From Streptomyces violaceusniger Tu 4113 (lineage in GTDB: Bacteria > Actinomycetota > Actinomycetes > Streptomycetales > Streptomycetaceae), in NCBI RefSeq assembly GCF_000147815.2, contig NC_015957.1, forward strand, positions 10,292,001 through 10,356,000: a stretch of DNA of 64,000 nucleotides, given 5' to 3'. Shown in pieces: positions 38,392 to 46,000 of the stretch. Numbering within the stretch: position 1 is the stretch's first letter; every line of letters begins with the position of its first letter. The notes beneath the pieces were generated by a model. It saw nothing but the letters and a program-made list of their open reading frames with translations, searched no databases and was not told where the DNA came from. The position numbers and the translations under genes were made by a program.

Positions 38392-39570
38392 TCAGCCGTT
38401 GTGGAAGTTGTCGGGCGGGGGCCTGCGCCGGCTGATGAGCACCACCGCCAGGACCGCGAGCACCACCAGGACGCCGGCCACCACCCCTATCGTGACCAGG
38501 GCTGATTCATCCCCGTCGGTTTTGGCGGCGGAGGCGGCCGGGGTGGCGGCCGCATGGCGGCGGGGAGCGGAGAGCTCGGCGGAGGCCGGTGGCGCGGCCC
38601 GGTCCGCCAGCGCCTTGGCCGGAGCGATCACCCCGTATCCGTAGCGCGGGTCATGGCCCGCGGCCCCCCTGCGATCGGCGGTGTCGATCAGCTTCTGGAC
38701 GACCTGGTTGGCGTTCCAGCGGGGGTGCTCCGAGCGCAGCAGCGCGGCGCCCGCCGCGACCCAGGGCGCCGCGAAGCCGGTGCCGTCGCCGGTCCAGTAG
38801 TCGCTGTTGCCGGAGGTGGTGAGGATGGAGACGCCGGGGGCGGCCAGGAGGGTCTTCCCACCGTGGTGGGAGGAGGTCCAGACGGCGCCCTTCTTGTCGG
38901 TGGCCACCACGGCGACCACCCCGGGGAGGGCGGCCGGGTACGTGGGCTTGTTGCCTTCCTTGCCGTTGTCGCCCGCGCCGGCCACGATCACGGCGTCCTT
39001 GGCGACGGCGTACTTCACCGCGGACCGCAGCGCGGGGGTCGGACGCTTGAAGGAGACGGCCAGATCGATGACGCGGGCGCCCTGGCCGACCGCGTGGCGT
39101 ATGGCCTTCGCGGTGGGGTCGGCGAGGGCCTTTCCGTCGCGGTAGACGTCGAGCGGCATCACCTTGGCCTGGGGCGCGAGGCCGTACACCCCGTCGCCGC
39201 GGTAATTGCGGCCGGTGCCGGCGATGATTCCGGCGGCATGGGTGGACTGCTCGGCCGCCTTGCCGCCGTCCCGGGTGCCGAAGCCGCCGGTGCCGCCCGC
39301 GAAATTCTTTCCGCGGACCACGCGCCCGCGCAGATCCGGATGGGTCGCGTCGACCCCGGTACCGATGACCGCCACGGTCACCCCGGCACCTTTGCTGATT
39401 TTCCAGGCGCGTTCCGCTTTGAGCGCGGTCAGCGCCCATTCGGAATCATGCAGCCCACCGGAATGGGAATCACTTGCCGCAGCCGGCGTGGCCAGTGCGA
39501 GCGTCATCGCGGCGATGAACACTCCGGCTCGGCCGGCGAATGGATGGCGTGACATCACGTGACCTGACAT
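38392..39570 (-). CDS. Subtilisin/mycosin-like protein lacking the catalytic triad
   Basis: 392 aa: signal peptide (~1-32), S8 domain (~40-325), Ala/Pro linker and a C-terminal membrane helix ('[22 protein letters not shown]') with a short cytosolic tail, the layout of type VII mycosins. Each catalytic position is changed: Asp becomes Gly70 ('VAVIGTGVD'), His becomes Gln108 ('AEQSTHAAG', normally HGTH), Ser becomes Gly265 ('DGTGFAAPW', normally GTSFAAP); the oxyanion Asn aligns with Asp201 ('GAGDNG'). The fold motifs around them are intact, so this is a maintained pseudoprotease, not debris. No ESX genes are adjacent. Upstream of, and probably co-transcribed with, the GH6 gene. Confidence 0.92.
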   Translation of the reverse strand: MSGHVMSRHPFAGRAGVFIAAMTLALATPAAASDSHSGGLHDSEWALTALKAERAWKISKGAGVTVAVIGTGVDATHPDLRGRVVRGKNFAGGTGGFGTRDGGKAAEQSTHAAGIIAGTGRNYRGDGVYGLAPQAKVMPLDVYRDGKALADPTAKAIRHAVGQGARVIDLAVSFKRPTPALRSAVKYAVAKDAVIVAGAGDNGKEGNKPTYPAALPGVVAVVATDKKGAVWTSSHHGGKTLLAAPGVSILTTSGNSDYWTGDGTGFAAPWVAAGAALLRSEHPRWNANQVVQKLIDTADRRGAAGHDPRYGYGVIAPAKALADRAAPPASAELSAPRRHAAATPAASAAKTDGDESALVTIGVVAGVLVVLAVLAVVLISRRRPPPDNFHNG

Positions 39571-39579
39571 TACGTCACC
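39550..39579. repeat. 15-bp direct repeat at the S8-like start
   Basis: TGACATCACGTGACC (39550-39564) and TGACATTACGTCACC (39565-39579) are adjacent and match at 13 of 15 positions. They cover the proposed start codon and ribosome binding site of the S8-like gene, so they may be an operator or may argue for a start at 39555. Confidence 0.6.
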
Positions 39580-39847
39580 TACTCTCTTCGCATGGGACGC
39601 AAGGCCGTCGGGCCCATTTCATCTTGGGCATCCCCCGCAGGTACTGACACCCGCGAGAGGGTGAGCGACCCGTCCCTTCTTTGGGGGACGGTCGGGATAC
39701 CCCGCACCCTCCTCTCCCCAATACGGGGGAGCGGAGGGGTCCGCCGAAGGTGTACCACCGGCTCCCCCGGTCGCGGGTACTACCTCCTTTTCGGGTGACG
39801 CACTCTTGGGTCAACGGCGATAAGAGCCTCCTGTAGAGGGAGTCGCG

Positions 39848-40357
39848 ATGCAGCGTTTCCGAACGTCCAGCGAGCGCACCGGAGAGCCGGACGAAGAGGC
39901 GGATACCTCCGCCGGCAAGGCCCGTAAGCGGACCGGAATGCTCTGGCGAGCCCTCCCGGTCCGGAACCCGATGGCCGGTATGCCCGGGCTGGCCCTTCGG
40001 TTCGCGGTCGTCGGCGGGGGCGGCGCGCTCGTGAACACGGTGGTCCTCTTCGTTCTTTATCACTGGGCCGGACTTCCGCTCCTGGTGGCGTCGGCGATAG
40101 CGGTGGAACTCGCCGTGGTTCACAACTATCTGCTGAACGACCGGTGGACCTTCGCGGTCGGCACTCCGTCCCTGCGGCGATTCATCAAGTTCAATGTCTC
40201 GGTTCTGGGCGGACTCGGGGTCAATGTGCTCATCGTCTGGTCACTGGTGCGCGGCGGAACGCATCTGCTGCTGGCGAACTGCCTCGGCATCGCGGCGGCT
40301 TTCGCGGTCAACTTCGCGTCGAGTACCGGCTGGGTCTGGGGGAGGCGGAGCCGATGA
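39848..40357 (+). CDS. GtrA family membrane protein
   Basis: 169 aa with four membrane helices after a ~45-residue charged N-terminus ('LALRFAVVGGGGALVNTVVLFVLY' is the GtrA signature). GtrA proteins help move or present polyprenyl-linked sugars to the outer face of the membrane. First gene of a four-gene + strand unit; its stop overlaps the GT2 start (ATGA). The 277 nt before it, divergent from the S8-like gene, should hold the promoter; a GGCGATAA box is present at 39814-39821 but a matching upstream box is missing. Confidence 0.92.
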   Translation: MQRFRTSSERTGEPDEEADTSAGKARKRTGMLWRALPVRNPMAGMPGLALRFAVVGGGGALVNTVVLFVLYHWAGLPLLVASAIAVELAVVHNYLLNDRWTFAVGTPSLRRFIKFNVSVLGGLGVNVLIVWSLVRGGTHLLLANCLGIAAAFAVNFASSTGWVWGRRSR

Positions 40358-41649
40358 TTGTCGCCATCATCTACCTGGTGCTGATCGTGGTCTCGATTCT
40401 GCTCACCGTGCAGTCGGCCCACGTCCTCTACCTCATGCTCTACACCTGGGACCGGGCGGATGCCGAACTGAGGGCCAGGGCGCCGGATGAATTCCTGCCG
40501 CCCCAGATCTCCTTCAGTGTCCTGCTGCCCGCCCGGCATGAGGAAGACGTCATCCAGAGCACCATCGAGCGCGTGGTGCGGGCCAACTACCCGGCGGAAC
40601 TGCTGGAGGTCTTCGTGATCTGCTCACAGGACGACGACGGCACGATCAAAAAGGCCGAGGAGAAGATCGACGAGCTGAAGCGGGAAGGGCTGCGCAATGT
40701 GCGGGTCGTGGTGTTCGACGACCAGCCGATCAACAAACCGCACGGCCTCAACACCGCTCTTCCGCACACCGCCAACCAAGTGGTGACGATCTTCGACGCG
40801 GAGGACGATATCCACCCGGAGATCTTCAGCCTGGTGAACACCGTGATGGTGCAGGAGAAGGTCAGGGTGGTCCAGGCCGGTGTGCAGTTGATGAACTACG
40901 AGTCCAACTGGTACTCGACGCTCAACGTCCTGGAGTACTTCTTCTGGTTCAAGAGCCGGCTGCACTACCACGCCCACCACGGCTCGATCCCGCTCGGCGG
41001 CAACACCGTCTTCTTCGCCCGTGAGCTGCTGCTGCGGCTCGGCGGCTGGGACGACCGCAACCTCACCGAGGACGCCGACATGGGCCTGCGGATATCCGCC
41101 ATGGGCGAGCGGGTGCGCGTCGTCTACGACGACCGGTATGTGACCAAGGAGGAGACCCCGCCGACCCTCGGCCACTTCATCCGGCAGCGCACCCGCTGGA
41201 GCCAGGGCTTTATACAGACTCTGAAGAAGGGCACGTGGAAGAAGATGCCGACGCGCAAACAGCGCTGGCTCGCCTTCTACGTCCTGGTGTTCCCGCGCGG
41301 GCAGGCGCTGCTCGGCCTCTATCTGCCGATCTCGCTCGGCATGATCCTGATCCTCAAGGTGCCGGTGCTGATCGCGCTCTGCTCGTATCTGCCCGTACTG
41401 CTGCTGGCCGCGCACTTTCTGGTCCAGGCGGTCGGTCTGTACGAGTTCACCGGCGCCCATGGCCTCGAAGCCTCGCCCAAAGCCCTCATGCGCATGGCCA
41501 TCGCCTGGTTCCCCTTTCAGATGGTCCTCGCGTACGCCGCGCTGCGGGCCATGCGGCGCGAGATGCTCGGCCGCCACGACTGGGAGAAGACACAGCACGT
41601 AGGCGCCCACCGGGCCACCACCGAGGAGGCGGAGTCGCGTGTCGGATAA
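40354..41649 (+). CDS. Membrane glycosyltransferase family 2 with processive QxxRW motif
   Basis: 431 aa. One N-terminal helix (~3-20), a cytosolic GT-A domain and 3-4 C-terminal helices (~300-410). Catalytic signatures: 'ICSQDDDGT' (~89-97), FDAED at 147-151 (DxD-like), TEDAD at 238-242 and QRTRW at 278-282. The D,D,D,QxxRW set is that of cellulose, chitin and hyaluronan synthase-type enzymes. GGAGGCGGAG precedes the ATG. Neighbouring GH5, GH6 and GH8 suggest a beta-glucan product, which is inference. Confidence 0.93.
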   Translation: MIVAIIYLVLIVVSILLTVQSAHVLYLMLYTWDRADAELRARAPDEFLPPQISFSVLLPARHEEDVIQSTIERVVRANYPAELLEVFVICSQDDDGTIKKAEEKIDELKREGLRNVRVVVFDDQPINKPHGLNTALPHTANQVVTIFDAEDDIHPEIFSLVNTVMVQEKVRVVQAGVQLMNYESNWYSTLNVLEYFFWFKSRLHYHAHHGSIPLGGNTVFFARELLLRLGGWDDRNLTEDADMGLRISAMGERVRVVYDDRYVTKEETPPTLGHFIRQRTRWSQGFIQTLKKGTWKKMPTRKQRWLAFYVLVFPRGQALLGLYLPISLGMILILKVPVLIALCSYLPVLLLAAHFLVQAVGLYEFTGAHGLEASPKALMRMAIAWFPFQMVLAYAALRAMRREMLGRHDWEKTQHVGAHRATTEEAESRVG

Positions 41650-43741
41650 CACCACGCCCTCGCGGTCGGCGCCCGTCGGCTCGGAAGGCCGGAAGACCGC
41701 GGCGGACAAGGAGACCGCGCCCAACAAGAGCACCACGCCGCCGGACAAGAGCACCGCACCGGGTAAGAGCACCGCACCGGACGAGAAGACCGCACCGGCC
41801 AAGAGCACCGCACCGGGCAAGAAGACCGTACCGGGCAAGAGCGCCACGCCAGGCAAGACCACCGCACCGGCCAAGAGCACCGCACCGGGCAAGAAGACCG
41901 TACCGGGCAAGAGCGCCACGCCAGGCAAGACCACCGCACCGGCCAAGAGCACCGCACCAGGCAAGAAGACCGTGGCGAACAAGACCACCACGCCAGGCAA
42001 CAAGCCCGTGGCGGGCAAGAGCACCACGCCAGGCAACAAGCCCGTGGCGGGCAAGAGCACCGCGCCGGGCAAGAAGACCGTGGCGGGCAAGAACGCCAAG
42101 GCCCCCGCGCGGCGTCCGCGTCGCGGCCCGCGGTTCTCCGTGGCGCGCGGCTGGTTCCCCCCGCTGGGGACCAAGGGCAAGATCGCCCTGGTCGTCTCGC
42201 TGCTGACCGGCGTGCTCACCCACGGCTACCACCTGTTCCGCTATCCCCTGTACCTCACCGACGAGGGCATCTATATGCAGCGGGCGTGGTCGGTGCTGCG
42301 GGAGACCAGCCTGTCCCCGTACACCTACGACTACGACCACGCCCCGCTGGGCTGGATCACCCTGGCCGGCTGGGCCTTTCCGCTGCCGAAGCAGTTCGAG
42401 ACCTTCGGGAACGCGATCAACACCGGACGGTTTCTGATGCTGCTGGTGCATGTCGGCAGCGTCTATCTGCTGTTCGAGGTCACCCGGCGGCTGTCCGGCA
42501 GCGTGCTGGCCGCAACCGTCACCGCGTTCCTCTTCAACGTCTCGCCGATCGCGGTCTACTTCCAGCGGCAGGTCCTGCTGGACAACCTGATGATCCTCTG
42601 GCTGCTGCTGAGCCTGTTCATGCTGCTCCGCCGGGAAGTCACGATCAGATCGGTGTTCGGCGGCGGGGTGGCGCTGGGCATCGCCCTGATCACCAAGGAG
42701 AACGCCATCTTCTTCGTGCCGACCTTCATGTATCTGCTCTACCGAAGAATCAAGGGATCGCCCAGCCATCGGTTCACCAGGGCCCTCTGGCCGTTCGCCG
42801 CGCTCAGCCCGATCGGCGCCTATGTGACCTACGCACTGCTCAAGAACGAGCTGCTGCCGAGCGGATTCGACTTCGATCTGAACAATCCGCCCGCTGACCA
42901 TGTCTCGCTGCTCTACACCCTGTGGTGGCAGCTCAACCGTAACCAGGGCACCCTCTTCAGCCACACCGGACTGCTTCAGACGAGCTGGCTGGTGCGGGAC
43001 AAGTTCCTGCTGGTCGCCGGGGTGTGCGCGATGGTGATCTGTCTGTGGGTCGGCGTGCGGGACCGCAGGCGCAACCTGGGCTTTCTGGTCGCCGGAACGC
43101 TGGCCTTCGGATACGCCTTCTATCTGGTGCGCGGCAGCGTGGTGCTGGACTTCTACATCACGCCGCTGATCCCGATGTTCGCGCTCAATGTCGGCATGGT
43201 CACGGACCGGCTGCTCAAGGGCTCGTTCGCCAGTCGGTTCATGCGTGGTGCCCATTCCATGACCCGGGTCGCCGTGCCGTCGTTCGTCGCCATTCTGCTC
43301 CTGGCGTCACCGGCCTCCGGATATCTCGTCCACACCAATACCGAGGGCCGTACGCAGATTGCCGACCAGTACCAGTCCAAGATCAACCTCACCGGAATGC
43401 AGCATGCTCAGATCGCCTGGGTTCGCAAGCACGTTCCGCCGAATTCGCGCATCATCATGGATGACGACCTGTGGAGTGAGCTGCACGATATCCGCCCGTT
43501 CTACCCGTACGCGCACTCCCACTGGAACGCCTCGTCCGACCCGGATGTCCGCGACAAACTGTTCAAGAAGAAGTGGCAGAACGTGGACTACATCATCATG
43601 TCGAACAAGATGCGCAGATCCATGATGCTCAACAATGGCGACGGCCGGGAGAACTGGATCCTCCAGGCGCTGCGCAATTCCAACCGCGTCTGGTCGGTGA
43701 CCGAGGGCAATATCAGGCTGGAAATCTACCGTGTGCAGTAG
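41639..43741 (+). CDS. Polytopic GT39/GT83-like glycosyltransferase with Lys-rich repeat N-terminus
   Basis: 700 aa. GTG 41639 overlaps the GT2 gene by 11 nt. Residues ~18-160 are a Lys/Thr/Pro/Ala/Gly tail made of PGKKT/PGKST repeats with hardly any acidic residues, like histone H1 tails. The membrane part begins near 180; the acidic catalytic motif of the PMT/ArnT fold is 'LTDEGIYMQRAW' (D208-E209). About ten more helices ('GNAINTGRFLMLLVHVGSVYLL', 'ITKENAIFFVPTFMYLLYR') and a C-terminal extracytoplasmic domain follow. It should use a polyprenyl-phosphate sugar donor. Acceptor unknown. Confidence 0.92.
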   Translation: MSDNTTPSRSAPVGSEGRKTAADKETAPNKSTTPPDKSTAPGKSTAPDEKTAPAKSTAPGKKTVPGKSATPGKTTAPAKSTAPGKKTVPGKSATPGKTTAPAKSTAPGKKTVANKTTTPGNKPVAGKSTTPGNKPVAGKSTAPGKKTVAGKNAKAPARRPRRGPRFSVARGWFPPLGTKGKIALVVSLLTGVLTHGYHLFRYPLYLTDEGIYMQRAWSVLRETSLSPYTYDYDHAPLGWITLAGWAFPLPKQFETFGNAINTGRFLMLLVHVGSVYLLFEVTRRLSGSVLAATVTAFLFNVSPIAVYFQRQVLLDNLMILWLLLSLFMLLRREVTIRSVFGGGVALGIALITKENAIFFVPTFMYLLYRRIKGSPSHRFTRALWPFAALSPIGAYVTYALLKNELLPSGFDFDLNNPPADHVSLLYTLWWQLNRNQGTLFSHTGLLQTSWLVRDKFLLVAGVCAMVICLWVGVRDRRRNLGFLVAGTLAFGYAFYLVRGSVVLDFYITPLIPMFALNVGMVTDRLLKGSFASRFMRGAHSMTRVAVPSFVAILLLASPASGYLVHTNTEGRTQIADQYQSKINLTGMQHAQIAWVRKHVPPNSRIIMDDDLWSELHDIRPFYPYAHSHWNASSDPDVRDKLFKKKWQNVDYIIMSNKMRRSMMLNNGDGRENWILQALRNSNRVWSVTEGNIRLEIYRVQ
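41791..42084 (+). repeat. 72-bp in-frame repeat plus shorter PGK-type repeats
   Basis: A 72-bp unit begins at 41791 and recurs without change at 41863, then starts a third time at 41935 and diverges after ~40 bp; a 30-bp unit (AGGCAACAAGCCCGTGGCGG core) repeats at about 41993 and 42023. They encode the Lys-rich tail of the glycosyltransferase. Confidence 0.93.
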
Positions 43742-43765
43742 CCATGGGAAGAGGAGGTGAAGGCC

Positions 43766-45409
43766 ATGCCTGAGTACGACGACGACCGGGATGTTCGGGA
43801 GGACAGGGATGATCCCGAGAACGAGGAGGAAATCCCCGACGAGGAGGACGACGTCTCCGAGGAAGACGACGTCTCCGATGAGGACGACATCCTCGAGGAA
43901 GAGGAAATCCCCGAGGAGGAAATCCCCGAGGAAGAGGACGTCTCCGATGAGGACGACATCCTTGAGGAAGAGGAAATCCCCGAGGAGGAAAGCCCCCTCG
44001 CCGAGGAGAACCTCCCCCACCAGAAGAACACCCTCGACGAGGAGAACACCCCCGACGGTGACAAGAAGAAAAAGCTCACCTGGAAGACCGTCCTGCTCGC
44101 TCTCGTGGTCTTCGCGATCGTCGGATCGCTCGTCCAGGTGGTCGCGCGCGGCGGCTTCGGAGGCGCCCTGAGCACCACCGGCGGCGGAGGCGGGAGCGCC
44201 CCGAAGAAGCACCACTCCCGGCAGGAGCAGGAGATACGCCCGCCCAAGCAGCCCAAGACCATCAAGCTGGGCAACCAGCGGGTCCCCCAGGCATCCGGCC
44301 CGATCATCGTGATCAACCCGGGCCTGGTGAACCCCGGCAGCAGCGCCGCGGTCGAGGGCGGTGGCTTCGACAAGAAGGCCACGGTGGACATCCTGCTCAA
44401 GGTCCGGAAGTCGGACACCAAGGGCCGTGCCATCGGCAGCGTGCGCTCGGACAAGTTCGGGTCGATCTACGCCCGGTTCACCATGCCCGAGAGCGCGGGC
44501 AACCGGCCCGCGACCCTGGTCGCCCAGCAGCGCGGCAGCACCAAGGCGGCGCAGGCCAAGGTGATCACCGGTGGTGCGGTCGGCACCGCGAAGATCAACA
44601 AGCTGGTCGGGCGCCCCGGCGACGTGGTGACGGTCACCGCCCGCGGCTTCCGCCCGGGTGAGACGATCGACGTCTTCTGGGGCCGGACCACCGGCATCCC
44701 CGTCACCACGCTGCACACCGACAGCAGCGGCGGCGTCGGCCAGGCGGCGATCAAGGTGGGCGTGGCCCCGACCGGCTCCAGCACCCTGGTCCTGGTGGGC
44801 AAGCGCAGCAAGACCACGGCCACCGCGCCGTTCCAGATGCTGGCCATGTACCCCTCGATGAAGTCCAAGCCGTACGCGCTCAAGGCCGGCCAGCGGATCA
44901 CGCTGTCCGCGAACAAGTTCGCGCCCGGCGAGCGGGTGCTGGTCTACATCAACTCCACCGGCGGTCTGCCGGCCTTCACCGCCCAGGCGAACGGCATGGG
45001 ACAGATCCGCGACGTGGCGTTCAACGTGCCGTTCGGCCTCAAGGGACGGCAGACGCTGATGGCGATCGGCGACCAGAGCCGGGCCGTGGTCCGCTCGGGC
45101 TTCACCGTGCTGCCGTACTCCCCGTCCGCGGAGCCCAGCGCCTTCGGCGGCAGGGCGGGCACCACGCTCAGCTTCTATGTCGCGGGGTTCGCCCCGGGCG
45201 AGACGGTGAACGCCTACGCCGGTTCGGGCTCGAAGGGCCAGCGCAAGATCGGGAGCTTCCAGGTGGACAGCCGGGGCAAGGCGTCGGCCGTGGGCTCGTA
45301 CAAGATCACCACGGCGGACGAGAGCGGTGTGGCCTTCCAGCTCATCGGCCAGAAGAGCGGTGGCGTCGCGAAGGCGAGCATCAACATGTCCCAGGGACGC
45401 GGAGATTAG
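43766..45409 (+). CDS. Membrane-anchored protein with highly acidic cytosolic tail and Ig-like repeats
   Basis: 547 aa. ATG 43766 has AGAGGAGG 8 nt upstream; GTG 43757 lies inside that site. Residues 1-99 are almost entirely Asp/Glu with short I-P and V-S turns (two copies of a DVSDEDDILEEEE block). KKKK and a helix at ~107-127 anchor it; then a Gly/Lys linker and three or four beta-sandwich units of ~90 residues, each opening with a phrase such as 'GRPGDVVTVTARGFRPGE', 'LKAGQRITLSANKFAPGE' or 'GRAGTTLSFYVAGFAPGE'. These look like IPT/TIG or invasin-like domains outside the cell. No signal for sortase. Function unknown. Confidence 0.88.
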   Translation: MPEYDDDRDVREDRDDPENEEEIPDEEDDVSEEDDVSDEDDILEEEEIPEEEIPEEEDVSDEDDILEEEEIPEEESPLAEENLPHQKNTLDEENTPDGDKKKKLTWKTVLLALVVFAIVGSLVQVVARGGFGGALSTTGGGGGSAPKKHHSRQEQEIRPPKQPKTIKLGNQRVPQASGPIIVINPGLVNPGSSAAVEGGGFDKKATVDILLKVRKSDTKGRAIGSVRSDKFGSIYARFTMPESAGNRPATLVAQQRGSTKAAQAKVITGGAVGTAKINKLVGRPGDVVTVTARGFRPGETIDVFWGRTTGIPVTTLHTDSSGGVGQAAIKVGVAPTGSSTLVLVGKRSKTTATAPFQMLAMYPSMKSKPYALKAGQRITLSANKFAPGERVLVYINSTGGLPAFTAQANGMGQIRDVAFNVPFGLKGRQTLMAIGDQSRAVVRSGFTVLPYSPSAEPSAFGGRAGTTLSFYVAGFAPGETVNAYAGSGSKGQRKIGSFQVDSRGKASAVGSYKITTADESGVAFQLIGQKSGGVAKASINMSQGRGD

Positions 45410-45566
45410 GGCCGGCGAACGGCACCGAGGAAGAACGTGGGCCGGACCGTGCCGGACGGCGACTACGGCCGAAAGGCGGGCCCACGTTCCAGGGAGCGGC
45501 CGGCCGCCGACGGCCGTAGGGCCGCTCACCAGTTCCGTAGATGTACCATGCGTCCTGGAGTGTCCT

Positions 45567-45998
45567 ATGAGCGTAGTTTTCGGCCCTAACTCACGAAGAG
45601 TCCTACAATTCCTGACCCATATCGAGGACCTCACCCCAGAGGAAATCGACCGGGTGGCCGATCTGTGGAAGCAGACGTCCAGCCAGACCCGCGCCGAGGG
45701 CTGGGCAGTGGTCCATCGCACCACCACGCCCGAGGAGCGATACCGGATCCTGGTCGCCGCCTCGGTGGCGCGCCGGGCCGCCCTGGACGCCGCGCGGAAC
45801 CACCAGAGACACGACTGGGCCTTCTGGGCCGCGGTATGGGACGCCGCGGCGGCGGTCGCCGTCTGCGACCGCATCGGAAGCCACTACAACGTGCTGGTCG
45901 CGCCACTGGCCGCGGTCATGCCCTCGCTGGCGCACTGCCGGCGCGATGAATTCAGCATCCGCGAACTGCAGGGTGCCGTCCTCAAGGGAGGTGGGTAG
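45567..45998 (+). CDS. Hypothetical protein, 143 aa
   Basis: ATG 45567 with GGAG upstream ('MSVVFGPNSRRVLQFL'). Predicted all-helical: 'IEDLTPEEIDRVADLWKQ', 'TPEERYRILVAASVARRAAL', 'DWAFWAAVWDAAAAVAVCDRIG'. No membrane segment or known motif; I do not recognise the family. It ends 2 nt before the start of the hybrid kinase gene and is probably co-expressed with it. The 157 nt before it contain long GC hairpins (for example GAACGTGGGCC at 45434 pairing with 45499) that may end the upstream transcript. Confidence 0.75.
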   Translation: MSVVFGPNSRRVLQFLTHIEDLTPEEIDRVADLWKQTSSQTRAEGWAVVHRTTTPEERYRILVAASVARRAALDAARNHQRHDWAFWAAVWDAAAAVAVCDRIGSHYNVLVAPLAAVMPSLAHCRRDEFSIRELQGAVLKGGG

Positions 45999-46000
45999 TG

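Noticed and set aside
39814..39821. GGCGATAA as a WhiG-type -10 box before GtrA
   Set aside because: No TAAA-like -35 at the right distance; kept only as a remark.
39580..39847. Riboswitch such as ydaO in the leader before GtrA
   Set aside because: No conserved riboswitch core was recognised; GC-rich hairpins alone are not evidence.
43307..45874. 855-codon open frame on the - strand
   Set aside because: Mirror of the glycosyltransferase end and the acidic membrane protein; Arg/Ala/Leu low-complexity sequence.
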